This document shows positions 22,278 to 33,745 of a stretch of DNA of 64,000 nucleotides, in pieces. The stretch is taken from assembly GCA_009746045.1 (NCBI GenBank), contig RPFO01001075.1, positions 729,561 to 793,560 on the forward strand. Direction: 5' to 3'. A model generated the notes under the pieces. That model was not told where the DNA came from. It did not search any database and saw only the letters and a list, made by a program, of their open reading frames with translations. This stretch comes from Mesostigma viride. Lineage: Eukaryota; Streptophyta; Mesostigmatophyceae; Mesostigmatales; Mesostigmataceae. Each line of letters opens with the position of its first letter. Positions within the stretch are counted from its first letter, which is position 1. The position numbers and the translations under genes were made by a program.

Positions 22278-25200
22278 ATGGGCGGTCGTGAAGGTTCAGA
22301 CTATTGGAGGCGCCGTGACGAATATGGTGGGGGGCGCTGGAATTGGATGTCGTTGGAAATTGAAGAAGACCCTTGCCCCAGGCCCCCTGTTTTAGCCGGG
22401 GATGAGGCAGCTTGCTGGAGAATGTTCGTTGCCGTTTTGGTGTTGCTGCTCTTACGTCCCGACCACCAGGGGCCTGTCTCGTACAAGGGGAATTGATGCC
22501 CAGGCAGCGTCGATTCCCCTTGTACGAGGCCTACAACGTCGTAGTAGACGTTGATCATGACGATCAGGTCGACCATCTGGATATCGGCAGTGATGACGAT
22601 GATGATGTAGGTGGTGGGTGCCGCACAGCAGGATTCAAATCATCAGCAACAACAGTACTGAAATACGCCTGTAATGCCCATGTGATCGCGGCAGAGCTGC
22701 GCGGGCGGTGTTGTAAACATAGATGCATACAAGATCCCCAGAGCCCCCTGTCATCCTTTGTAATATGGGAGGCGGCACGTAGCAAATATTGGGGGCTGTC
22801 CTGCAATGAACGCCGGCAGCTGGTGGTGGGGCTCTTTGTCGCTGCCGGCCTGGAGCATGTGACAGTCACCTTGCCAGAGTTTGGCCGACACCATGGGAAA
22901 TACGAATGCTCGGTGCCGGTTGTGGCGGAGGTGCTGGTGCATGGGCGACGGCACCACGTGGAGGGGTGCCACCATGCGATACGACGCATGTTTGGCATCG
23001 CCCACTCCACGTGGAGGACATACATGGCCGTCGCCAAGGCGGCCTGCAAGCTTGATCACGAAGTCTGGGAGGCGGACACCCTCGACGCCGTGGGGTGTGA
23101 AATACCAGGAATCTCTCACGGTAAGAAGACATGCTATCGTTCTGCCCTTCCTCCTTTTGGATGCAATTCACCTTATTGCTGCCCTGTTTTGAGAAATCTG
23201 TATGAGAAATGCTACTGTGCCTGGCAAGCCAAAAAAAATTTTTCCCCTCGCGGGGGCGCTGGAAAACGGCAAAGGCAAAGCGGAGCCCGCCGCCTTTTTT
23301 TGGCTTGCCAGGCACATTTTTGTTGTTTCATTACTATGTTTAATACCTGATGTTGCTCTCGCGTGTGCATGTTGAGGATGACCCTGCATGGATAACTTAT
23401 ATTCTTCATGCCTCTGTTGGTAAACTTGTCCATGTGATGTGTGCCTTGTGCAATGCAGGCGCTGGCAAACGCGAGCCGAGTGTTGTGCAACAGCGTAAAG
23501 AATGGGCTGTGGACTGGATTGCGGCATACGTGCAGACGAATGGCTGCCGCGATCCCACACGCGACAATGTATTGCTGCTAGAGAAAGAGAACTTGAAAAA
23601 CCTGTGGGAGCAGCAGTATTGTATGGATTGCATCGCGGTATGGGGCAACCCAACGGAGTCGAAAATGATGTACAAGTACACGGCCTTCACCATTCTGTGG
23701 AACGACGTCTGCGAGGGCAAATACAGCGACGGCTTGAAAATAGAGATGCAGAAAAACCGGCGCAATGTGGGGATTTGTGGGCACTGTGTGCTGTACCGTA
23801 CCCTCCGTGCGGCAGCGGGAACCAATCGGGAGCAGCTGGAGCGCATCACCCTGGAGCGGAATCGCCACCTGGCTGCCGTGCGAGTTGCGCGGCGCGAGTT
23901 TTGGAAGCGCCGCCGTGAGGGTGTGGATTGGCAGATCATATCCCTTGCGTGCGATAAGATCGACAGCAACAAGTCATACGTGCCGCACATGTGCGCGAAA
24001 CACGAGGGTTGGGAAAACGGAATAAACACATTGTTTCGTTTCTCTCTCTTTTGTGTCGCAGCCCACGGGTGGAAAACTTGTTTCTTCCAGGTGCTCCCCT
24101 GGGTGGCTGTGGCAGATCAGTCGGGGGGCATCACCGTCACGCTGCTCATGTGGGTGCTCTGTGAGCTCATCAAGGCCAAGCCTTGGGAGGGGAAGGGGCT
24201 GCCGATGCCTGATACCCTCCACCTGCAACTCGACGGGGGATCTGAAAATCGCAACGACACGGTGCTGCTGTGGGCGTGGTGGCTGGTGGCGTCGGGCTTG
24301 TTCGCGCGTGTCGAGATTCATCGCCTGCCAAGGGGGCACACCCATCTCGACATCGATCAGAAATTCGGACAAGTTTGGGGGTACTTCAAGCTGGGGGCCA
24401 ACGCACTGAAGGGTGCGGTGTGGCACACAGTGGAGGAGTATGGGGAAGCGGTCGTTGCCGCGTTTCGGCGTTCGGACACGTCGGACCTGGGTCGCACCAC
24501 GCCCGCAGGCACGGTCTGCTGGACCATGGGCGCCGCCTACAACATCGCTGCGTGGCTCATGCTCTTGAAAGAGCCGGAGCTCGCGAACTGGGCGATGTCA
24601 ACGGATTGGGTGGAAAACCCGCTGACGGGGGAGGCAGAAAAAAACACAAAGTCCTGCAAGGTTCACCATCTGATGTTGCGGCGTGCTGCGGACGGGGAAG
24701 TCTACTTGTGGTATAAATTCCATGACTTGCTCGAGTGGAGGCCGGACGGCGCCGACGGCGAGCACCCGCTGTGGACTAGGGAACACGACGGCAAGGAGTT
24801 GTATGGGGTATTGGTGGTGGACGGGGAGAAGGTGGAGCGCGCACTTGGGACGGTGCCCTCGCTAGCAGGCTTGGATTTGGACTTCCTGGAGGGCAAGATG
24901 CCAGGAATCCAGAGAAAGATCAAGGGCTTGATGGCTGGAGGATACGCGCAGTATTTAAAGAAGGAGGGCATGGACAAGTGGGAGGCCTTCTGGCCTCTTG
25001 TTCCAACTGGTGTGGCCACCGTGCCTGCTGAATGGCAGCCCCCCAAGTGGCCAACTAGAGCGGAAATCCAGGCGCTGCGGCGACCCAATCAGAGCGGAGC
25101 AGGCCCGAGTGCCACCACTGACCTGGATGCGGAAACGCGTCTAGCATTGGAGGGTGCTCGTTGCTTCGTGCCGCTGGTTGACCCCGTTGTCCACGCGGGG

Positions 25201-26114
25201 CGGCCCGCTGCTGTGCGACGCGCAGAGGATGCAGCGGTCGCGCTAAAGCAAGCATCCGCTGCAGCATGGGAGGGCATCGAGGTGGGGAAGCCGGTGATGT
25301 GTCAACATCCGGGGCTAAAGGACGGCTGCGATCTTCTGTGCAGCCCCCTAATGCCTTTCACTCCTTTGCTGTACGCGGTGGCCCGCAACATCACCGGCGA
25401 CTTATCGCCAGACGCCGTGGTTGAACTTGAGTGCTACGGCTCGCACTCGTACACAACGCGGTTTTCGCCCTTCAGCCCGAGCTCGGCCCATTTCCCCCTG
25501 CCCGCCGCCACAAGGACAGGTACCCACACATTTTCAGTGAAGGCAAGCACAATCGTCTTGTCTTCGTGGCGTGCGGGGGGGGCAAGGTGCGCCGGGTGGG
25601 CTTGACAAGCAGTGGCACATTGACGCAGCACACGAAGGATGCTGTTGTTGGGCTCTCGCTCGACTGGATTCAGTGGGATGGGTACGGAACCCCGGCGATG
25701 GCGGAGAAGACGGCGGTGGGACTTTTCAAATCGCGTGTCATGGACGTGCCAGAGCCGGAATGGTTGGTGGGGACCCTGGTATGCAAGATATTTTCGGGCC
25801 CCAACTCGGGGGAGAAGCGGTATCATGGCCATGTGACGGCCTTTAGTAAGGAGCACGACATGGCCCATCTGCTATACTCCGATGGCGACGATGAAATAGT
25901 GGGATTTGATGAGGTGCAGGCTGCGCTTTGCGCATGCCCCGGTGTGCAGTTGCCAAATCTTCCACCTGCGAGCATTGCGCGAGGGAAGGCGGACATTACT
26001 GAGTGCATTCGCAAGCAGGTCGCCCAGCGGTCCACGGCAATGAAGCAAGCCAAGGCCACCCCGCGCCACAAGCGCCGGCCTCCCATCATTCCTGATTCAG
26101 ACTCTGATGACTAG
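22278..26114 (+). CDS. Large transposase-like protein of the 11.3-kb element (RNase H-fold type), spliced
   Basis: Coding frames 22278-22496, 22500-23120, 23459-25500 and about 25500-26114 join into a protein of roughly 1,200 residues. A GT-AG intron lies at 23121-23458 (donor GTAAGA). Other frame changes at about 22490 and 25500 are small introns or indels. The N-terminal part has an Asp run and a Cys/His-rich region (CKHRC, CNERR). The core shows VADQSGG, LHLQLDGGSENRN and, ~30 residues later, RLPRGHTHLDIDQKFG. This D...D-x(2)-E-N...GHTH-x-DID layout is typical of integrase-like domains (DUF7869-type) in algal and animal repeats. The C-terminus (WLVGTLVCKIF...LLYSDGDDE) resembles a Tudor/Agenet-like reader. 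Function as transposase is inferred from these motifs and the element's termini. The first ATG is uncertain. Confidence 0.7.
22478..22528. repeat. Hairpin with 16-bp perfect arms in the 5' part of the transposase gene
   Basis: CTCGTACAAGGGGAAT (22478-22493) is followed after 19 bases by its exact complement (22513-22528). It lies where the transposase reading frame shifts. It could be part of a small excised segment or a footprint of a MITE; I cannot decide which. Confidence 0.6.
23216..23316. mobile_element. 101-bp MITE-like hairpin inside the transposase intron
   Basis: 22-bp perfect inverted arms (23216-23237 and 23295-23316, beginning TGTGCCTGGCAAGCC) enclose 57 bp of GC-rich sequence. 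It lies wholly inside the 338-bp GT-AG intron of the transposase gene. No clear target duplication is visible. It could be a miniature transposon or an intronic structure. Confidence 0.65.
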
Positions 26115-26280
26115 CCTTGCCGCATGTGGCTTTTAATTTTTCATGGCTGCCCTACCTTCTCGGTGCATGCTTTGCGGCTAGCAGCCTTGTGATCAACACA
26201 TTCCGTGTCTTATGACCTTGGTTCATAGGTTTATTACATGTCCTTACAATTGGTAGAACATATATTGTCTAATCACCAAG

Positions 26281-28021
26281 AAAATGTCCTCATATGAGGA
26301 CATTTTTAAGCATGGATACCATTTGTAATAACTCACACATTTCAACATATCCATGGGTACGGCATGGAACCATGTTCATTTATGATATGTTCAAGAGTAG
26401 CAATGCTTAACATCCATGAAATATGCTCATTGTATAATTGTTTACGATTTATGAATGCAGGGGGGTCGCTACGCGAGTGACCAACAAGCACTCAAGCCAA
26501 CAATATGCCCAGAAAGAAGGCAGGGCCAGGTCATGGCTGGTCCTGAAAATGCACCCAAGGTGCCCACAACATGTCTACATTACACCCTCGCTATCCTAGA
26601 CCCTGCAGCCTGCCGGGGGGGGCACAAAATGTAACTGGCAGCCAGGGACCATGGTGCAGGCCAAATAGCAGGTGTAAAGCTAGCTCAAAGCTAGCTCAGT
26701 CCAAAGAATGAAATAAGAAGCAAATACTTGCCAAGGTTAGGTCTGTGATCGTTATTGGAGGCTTGGCTGCCACCACGGTGCTCGACAATGATGCTTAAGC
26801 CTTCAATCATATATGAAGCAGATACTGCAAAGAGGCACAAATAGCAATACAAGCACAATGTAAGCATGAAAAGCTCAAGTTTCCAAGCCAGTCTAGCTCA
26901 CTTGGACATGAGGTTAAGCGTTAGAAACATATGGGCAACATCCCAGCAAGCCTTGAAAAAGTTTTCAGCAACAAGGCAGTATATGTGTTAAATCAAACTA
27001 CCACATTGCAACTAAGCACAGTGACTTCTACTTGCTGCTGTTTTGACGACGCAAGGCCGTTTACCTTTTCAGTGACACCACGGGAAAAGAAAGCATTACC
27101 CAGCAAACTTCCTTTAAGTTCCCCGGACATAGGCGTAATCACAACCACGACGTTGGGCATTGAAAAGAACCGGAATCATTAAGTCTGCGGGGGTTATAAG
27201 CTACGATACTCTTGACACGCTTATTTAGAACGATGCGGTTGCGGATGACATCCGGAACCTTGTTCTTGACGTGCGCCCAGGCCGCCAGCTGCGCGGGACA
27301 GCTCAAGAAATATATATTAAAGGACGGTGACGCCCGGGAAGCACCCAGCCTTGCGGCAAAAGTAAAATATGGCTCGCGCTCGCCGTGGTTTTCGCCAGGC
27401 GTGACTGCGATATCACGACGAAAAAATGGAGACTCTTTGACCCATCTAACTGCCCAGGTCCCTCTGTTGCCCGGGTCGCCCATTAACCCAGAAGCGTACC
27501 ATAACCCATACTCGCGATATCCGCAGCTACTGGGCGGAAAAAGAAATTGTAAAACCGAACTGCATACTGACCTATCATGCCATCTACGTAGCTTCCAGAT
27601 TTTCTTCAACGATGCCAAAATCCGTTCATGAACAATATTTTCGACATATACAAAGCACCTGCACGTCAAAAGCAGCATCTTCGAAATGAATAGATGATGA
27701 TCTAAAGTTCTGTCTTCATTCGGGGCAAAATAATGGCCTATAACGTTCAGGCAAGCCTCAGAGCTGGAACGACCCCATAGCCGTCACTCGACAAAATGCT
27801 CGATTACATTGCAACGTTCTTGCTGTAGTAGGTACTTTTCCTCGCCTCATATTTTCCAGGTACGGTCGGCCCCTGTCGACCCCGGGGGCTTGGCGCGCTC
27901 AGTACCTATCCCAGTTTCGCGCCAAAACCCACCAGGGATCCTCAGGACCAACTTTGGCGCCAAAACCGCCCCCCTGACCCCCCCCGTCTCAAACGAGGAC
28001 TATGTCCTCAAATGAGGACAT
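26281..28021. mobile_element. Putative nested 1.74-kb element bounded by palindromes
   Basis: A perfect 26-bp palindrome, core ATGTCCTCATATGAGGACAT, starts the interval at 26281-26306. The close relative ATGTCCTCAAATGAGGACAT ends it at 28002-28021. Frames in between (26931-27182 plus, 27139-27678 minus) match nothing I know. The interval separates the transposase gene from the right subterminal array, so it may be an insertion into the large transposon. Its outer limits and target duplication are not clear. Confidence 0.4.
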
Positions 28022-28134
28022 TTGGTTTTTGGACAATATCAAATGGGATAAAACCATATTTGGGTGAACAGGTTTCATGGCTCATGGCTCATCTATTTTT
28101 TTTCAATGGGATATGACGTAAAAGCTGGCAATGT

Positions 28135-29035
28135 GCATTTTCTAAATGCTGCCTGCAAGAATCCAGCCTGAAATGAGTTCATTTGTTCACTATTCATATT
28201 TGTTTCATGGAAGTTAACCGAGAAAATCACAAAAAACTGCACATGTATGCTGTCACATGTCACCATTTGAGCTCAGAATGAGCCCAATTTTTGTGGGTGG
28301 TCTATTTTCATGGTTTAGATGCTGCCTGCAAGAATCCAGCCTGAAATGAGTTCATTTGTTCACTATTCATATTTGTTTCATGTAAGAAAAGGGGGAAAAT
28401 GACGAAAAACTGCACATGTATGCTGTCACATGTCACCATTTGAGCTCAGAATGAGCCCAATTTTTGTGGGTGGTCTATTTTCATGGTCTACATGCTGCCT
28501 GCAAGAATCCAGCCTGAAATGAGTTCATTTGTCCACTATTCATATTTGTTTCATGTAAGTAAAGGGGGAAAATGACGAAAAACTGCACATGTATGCTGTC
28601 ACATGTCACCATTTGAGCTCAGAATGAGCCCAATTTTTGTGGGTGGTCTATTTTCATGGTCTAGATGCTGCCTGCAAGAATCCAGCCTGATATGAGTTCA
28701 TTTGTCCACTATTCATATTTGTTTCATGTAAGAAAAGGGGGAAAATGACGAAAAACTGCACATGTATGCTGTCACATGTCACCATTTGAGCTCAGAATGA
28801 GCCCAATTTTTGTGGGTGGTCTATTTTCATGGTCTACATGCTGCCTGCAAGAATCCAGCCTGAAATGAGTTCATTTGTCCACTATTCATATTTGTTTCAT
28901 GTAAGTAAAGGGGGAAAATGACGAAAAACTGCACATGTATGCTGTCACATGTCACCATTTGAGCTCAGAATGAGCCCAATTTTTGTGGGTGGTCTATTTT
29001 CATGGTCTACATGCTGCCTGCAACAGTCCAGCTTT
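28135..29035. repeat. Right subterminal array of 173-bp repeats (inverted relative to left)
   Basis: Five units of the reverse complement of the left-array repeat occur at 173-bp spacing, recognisable by ATGCTGCCTGCAAGAATCCA and GGGTGGTCTATTTTCATGGT. The units are very similar to one another. The array ends ~50 bp before the right terminal inverted repeat. Confidence 0.95.
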
Positions 29036-29123
29036 AGGTACCCTCAGATCTGAAAGATTTTTTTTTTACTCATTTGAAGACTTGTGAAATTGAGCAAACA
29101 CCTATGAATCCCCTCATGGGCGC

Positions 29124-30570
29124 CAGTGTACAGCCATACGCAATACGCAGCCATACGGGGCCCTTGTGTATGGTGTATAATACGCCATACGGGGTATAAT
29201 ACGCAAACCATACGGGGACTCTTGAAAATGCTGTTTTTTGCATGGTTCAGGGGGTTCTTCAACATTCTGACCAATCAGGCATGTTTTTTTTGTGTTCTTG
29301 CAACACCACTTGCCTTTATTTAACACATCATCACATAATATTGCCGTTGCCGTCGCTGCATGCCTACAAATACAAGCATTGTACATCTGTTGTTATTAAT
29401 AATGTCTGTAAATAGCACAAAATAACAAAGTTGTATGCACAATCAGTGCACACCTGAAAAGGATAATAACACAAGTAGATATGCATGCACATTGACACTT
29501 GCAGTGGTATAGAGATCGCTGCCACCATTACTGTATGTTGAAGTTAAAAAAACATGCCATCACTGCATGGAATGGCTATACTAGGACTGAAATACTGCAC
29601 ATGGTCAGTCGGCCAACTTGCCAAAAGTAATAAGACATTGTGCCAGAAACAGACATCTTGCCTACTCGTGGTAGGCCACCATGCAATATTGATCTACATG
29701 AAGCAAGAATCCATACGGGCTGCCAACAATGTGGCTAGCGTGCAGGATAGCATGCATGCCAGCAACCCGACCCAGCTTCCCTAAACCATTAACACATATG
29801 GTACGGTGGCTGGCTAGCAGAAGCCTGCATGGCTAAATAAGGCATTTATGTGCATCGCGAGTCACACCAAATACCCCGCAGCCTGCGACGTAATGCCTCC
29901 GGCGGTCTCTTGCACTCGCTCACTCTTGCCTCCTTCGCATACGTAGCGCCCATGATATGGCGGGTGCTAGCCTTGCTCGGGTGGTAGAACCCGAGAATTT
30001 TGCATCCAAAAGTGTGCACGTCACTGAGCTAGTAGTTACCTGTCGGCTGCCCTTTCTTGTTGAGAGTCTGTTTTCACGATGTGTGTCCAGACAGTCTCGA
30101 ATACGGCCTGCATCTCGTCGGCCCCATTATCATCGTGTTCCATAGACCCACACCATCACCGTCGCTAGCCATGGTGCCTGGATGTCAATTGTGCTACGAT
30201 TAAATGTTAGGTGCCAGATGCGCGCCCTTGTTGGCAGACAACATAACTTCGTCACCTAATTTCCTCGTCCTTCGTCTCCTAGACCCTAGTCCGACACGCA
30301 GCAATCTGCAGCAATGCACGTACAGTCGTACATGCACGGCCAGCTTGGCACCTGCATCTAGTTCCGGCTCCACGTGCCGTCCAAAATGATGCCAGAAGCT
30401 ACTTCGAACGAGGTTCATACGCAAAAAATACGCAAAAAATACGCAATACGCAAAAAATACGCAAAAAATACGCAGTGCGTATTTTTTTCCCATTTCCATA
30501 CGGAAATCTTGCGTATGGCGTATAATACGCGCCATACGGCGTATTATACGCCGTATGGCTGTTCACTGAA
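29124..30570. mobile_element. hAT-like non-autonomous element next to the large transposon
   Basis: Inverted termini CAGTGTACAGCCATACGC (29124-29141) and the complement of CAGTGAACAGCCATACGG (30551-30568) start with CAGTG, typical of hAT elements. The flanks ATGGGCGC (29116-29123) and TTGGGCGC (30571-30578) agree at 7 of 8 bases, as expected of a decayed 8-bp target duplication. Beside both termini are runs of ATACGC / GTATAATACGCC repeats. The ~1.4-kb interior has no transposase-like frame. It inserted within a few bases of the right end of the 11.3-kb element. Confidence 0.7.
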
Positions 30571-30578
30571 TTGGGCGC

Positions 30579-31444
30579 GGGAGCGGGAGCGGGATACGGA
30601 AAGATTCCACCAGGTTCTTGTCAACCGCAGAATCTTTCGTATCCTCGGGACTTACTATACGTCCGGGGACTCCCTGGGATTCGCCGCTCATGGGCCGCAC
30701 AGAATCTATAGTGGCCGGGGGCCGTATATACATGGAGCCGCGGATTTCAGTACCGGTGGTACTTATCGGGGCAATGTGACGTGGACCAACTAACAAGGGC
30801 CCGGGGAGTTACGAAACCGGAATACCTAAATCCTGTCAGAAGACGTCCCTGGATTCATGTGGACGGATGGCTGCAACGGGATTCTAGCCTTGCATTCACT
30901 TAATTGCCGTACACCCCTAATAGATTCCAAACTTTCGCACCAGCAAATCTGCCCAAATCTGATTCCTTCTCTGGTGATGACGGATGGACCGGATAGATGC
31001 CCAGCTTCGTGGAATCGCAAACTACAGGTTGATACACAACTGTGGGTTATTCAGGAAGATCCTGGATCCCTGGGTCATGAATCCTCCATCGCAGCGGCAG
31101 GCCCAGGGCGGCGAAGCGTTGAGGACCCGCGACGAGATGCCAGGGTGCAGGCTAAGGTCACGATTGCGTAACCGTCATTAAGATCTGAAGTCTACGGCTG
31201 TCGCGCCCCAAGAACATGGGATTCACTACGCCCCAACCACCTGGCACTAAACACTACGTTTCCATGTTTCGGAGCTCCAAACCCGAGTAGATCCAGGGTA
31301 GATCCGATTCTTTGAGTGGCGACTGATATTCTCTTGTGTTAGTGCGAATTCCAAGACTTACAGAGAAGATTCTATCTCTTAGATCACCGAAATCTGTCAA
31401 ACATCCTTAGATTCCGGTCCGTGGGCTAAAAAAGTGGACAAGCC
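30579..31444. other. No recognisable feature
   Basis: This is mixed sequence rich in GATTC/GAATC words, beginning with a GGGAGC repeat. Short frames here (for example 30374-30793 and 30857-31171) show no domains. I can support no gene. Confidence 0.5.
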
Positions 31445-31546
31445 GCTTTCCTCACTGGACCCGAGTGCGGAAAGCAATTTGTCGCCACGCGGGCTGCTTT
31501 TCGCCCACGCGGGTTGCTTTCCGCACTCGGGTCCAGTGAGGAAAGC
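31445..31546. repeat. Inverted repeat with 32-bp perfect arms
   Basis: Arms at 31445-31476 and 31515-31546 begin GCTTTCCTCACTGGACCCGA and are exact complements. The 38-bp loop contains two copies of a ~19-bp unit (CACGCGGG-TGCTTT). It directly precedes the second minisatellite array and may mark the breakpoint at which that array was copied. Confidence 0.85.
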
Positions 31547-32785
31547 TCTACTTGTTCCTTGTCAAGGGAGGGATGCACGTGGGGTTGGTGGTTGCACGTG
31601 CTTTTTCCTTGTCAAAGGAGGGATGCATGTGGGGTGGGTGAGTGCACGCGCTTGTTCCTTGTCGAGGGAGGGATGCATGTGGGGTGGGTGGGTGCACGCG
31701 CTTGTTCCTTGTCAAGGGAGGGGTGCATGTGCAGTAGGTGGGTGCACGTGCTTGTTTCTTGTAAAGGGAGGACTGCATGTGGGGTGGGTGGCTGCATGCG
31801 CTTGTTCCTTGTCAAGGGAGGGATGCATGTGGGGTGGGTGGGTGCATGCGCTTGTTCCTTGTCGAGGGAGGGATGCATGTGGGGTGGGTGGGTGCACGTG
31901 CTTGTTCCTTATCAAGGGAGGGATGCTTGTGCATTAGGTGGGTTCACGTGCTTGTTTCTTGTAAAGGGATGGATGCATGTGGGGTGGGTGGGTACACATG
32001 CTTGTTCCTTGTCAAGGGAGGGATGCATGCGCGGTGGGTAGGTGCATGCTCTTGTTCCTTGTCAAGGTAGAGATGCATGTGGGTGGGTGGGTGCATGAAA
32101 TTGTTCCTTGTCAAGGGAGGGACGCAGGTGGGGTGGGTGGGTGCACATGCTTCTTCCTTGTCAAGGGAGGGATGCATGCGTGGTGGGTGGGTGCATGTGT
32201 GTGTTCTTTATCAAGGGAGGGATGCATGTGGGGTAGGTGGGCCCACATGCTTGTTTCTTGTAAAGGGAGGGGTGCATGTGGGGTGGGTGGGTGCACGTGC
32301 TTGTTCCTTGTCGAGGGAGGGATGCATGTGGGGTGGGTGGGTGCACGTGCTTGTTCCTTATCAAGGGAGGGATGCTTGTGCATTAGGTGGGTTCACGTGC
32401 TTGTTTCTTGTAAAGGGATGGATGCATGTGGGGTGGGTGGGTACACATGCTTGTTCCTTGTCAAGGGAGGGATGCATGCGCGGTGGGTAGGTGCATGCTC
32501 TTGTTCCTTGTCAAGGTAGAGATGCATGTGGGTGGGTGGGTGCATGAAATTGTTCCTTGTCAAGGGAGGGACGCAGGTGGGGTGGGTGGGTGCACATGCT
32601 TCTTCCTTGTCAAGGGAGGGATGCATGCGCGGTGGGTGGGTGCATGTGTGTGTTCTTTATCAAGGGAGGGATGCATTGCAGTAGGTGGGCCCACATGCTT
32701 GTTTCTTGTAAAGGGAGGGGTGCATGTGGGGTGGGTGGGTGCATGCGCTTGTTCCTTGTCGAGGGAGAGATGCATGTGGGCCGCT
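31547..32785. repeat. 50-bp minisatellite, array 2
   Basis: This is the same 50-bp unit as at 12.0-13.0 kb. From 31560 onward the series of unit variants follows array 1 from about 12195. A block of about nine units (for example the one with GCATTAGGTGGGTTCACGTG, at 31931 and 32380) is then repeated within array 2. It ends abruptly at a CT-rich minisatellite. Open frames over the array are not genes. Confidence 0.95.
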
Positions 32786-33159
32786 AGCTTCCCTCCCCTC
32801 CCCTCCCTTCTTAGCTTCCCTCCTTCCTTGCATTACTTAAGTTCCTATAGCTTCCGTCCCCTCCCCTCCCATATCCCATAGCTTAATGCCCTTCCCTTTC
32901 CTCCCTCTCCCTTTGTAGCTTTCCTCCCCTCCCTTTCTTAGCTTCCCTCCTTCCTTGCATTACCTAAGTTCCTTTAGCTTCCTTCTCCTCCCCTCCCTTT
33001 CTTAGCTTCCCTCCTTCCTTGCATTACCTAAGTTCCTTTAGCTTCCTTCCCCTCCCCTCCCATATCCCATAGCTTAATGCCCTTCCCTTTCCTCCCTCTC
33101 CCTTAGTAGCTTTCCTCCCCTCCCTTGCTTAGCTTCCCTCCCTCGTTGCATTACCTAAG
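32786..33159. repeat. CT-rich minisatellite, left part
   Basis: Tandem CT-rich units contain TAGCTTCCCTCCTTCCTTGC, ATTACCTAAGTTCC and CTTCCCCTCCCCTCCC. The array is split by the LTR retrotransposon at CTAAG (33155-33159) and resumes at 55008. Confidence 0.9.
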
Positions 33160-33732
33160 TGTTACGTCGCGTAACAATTCGTTGTAGTTACGGACGTAAA
33201 TGAGGTCTTTTGCCTCGGTTGTCCCTAGGTTTACGTTTAGGCTCCTACCGGGACATTATTGTCCTCGTAACAGTACTGTGGTACAATGGGTGCCGTTGGG
33301 CGCCGCGCCGCGTACTTTACTAGTGGTCCTGATCCTGTGGTAGAATGTAGTGGACCAGCGTGCATCAGTAGATGTAGTGGACCAGCGTGCATCTGTAGGC
33401 GAGGGCCATGTCGGCCCGAGCGTGTTGGACCGTTGGTGACCATTTATGCGCGTTCTACCCTTTGTGTGTGCACTCGGCGTGTGTTAAATGAATTAACACA
33501 TTTAGGCTTGGGTCACGGCAGTGTAGTTGTGTTTCCTTCCTCTATTCCTGGAGTAAACGGGTTTTGATAAATGGTTGTATGGCGTATTATAGTAACACAT
33601 ACGTTAATGCATTGAGATCAGCTCCGTCACGTTCGTCTTTCGCCAGAGGGTTGAGTAGAGGAGGCCTGACCAGTTTAGGTAGCATCAGGCCCATTAGAGG
33701 TAGAGGTGGAGGTAGATATCCGCGGCGTAACA
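33160..33732 (+). repeat. 5' long terminal repeat
   Basis: It begins with the self-complementary TGTTACGTCGCGTAACA and ends in CGTAACA. It contains a duplicated GTAGTGGACCAGCGTGCATC at about 33348 and 33372. A 93-codon frame within it is not considered a gene. It is identical to the 3' LTR except at about 33222 (G/T) and about 33285 (A/T). Confidence 0.95.
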
Positions 33733-33733
33733 A

Positions 33734-33745
33734 TGGTATCGGAGG
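33734..33745 (+). other. Primer-binding site, initiator-Met tRNA type
   Basis: TGGTATCGGAGG lies one base after the 5' LTR. It closely resembles the TGGTATCAGAGC site complementary to the 3' end of initiator methionine tRNA in many plant elements. Confidence 0.7.

Larger units (their letters stand above)
17781..29115. mobile_element. 11.3-kb DNA transposon with inverted subterminal repeat arrays and two genes
   Basis: The termini 17781-17813 and 29083-29115 are inverted repeats of 33 bp differing at two positions; they start GAGGGGATTCATA and continue GTGTTTGCTCAATTTCA. Inside each terminus lies a tandem array of a 173-bp repeat, forward on the left and reverse-complemented on the right. Between them are two divergently transcribed genes, a minus-strand PHD-finger/poly-Q protein and a plus-strand large transposase-like protein. 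The bases next to the termini share only ATG (17778-17780, 29116-29118), so the target duplication is short or decayed. Large size, tandem subterminal repeats and a Cys-rich RNase H-fold protein recall KDZ-type (Kyakuja-Dileera-Zisupton) elements, but I cannot assign a superfamily. Confidence 0.85.

Noticed and set aside
33286-33567. 93-codon frame repeated at 54561-54842
   Set aside because: It lies entirely within the LTRs and is duplicated because the LTR is.
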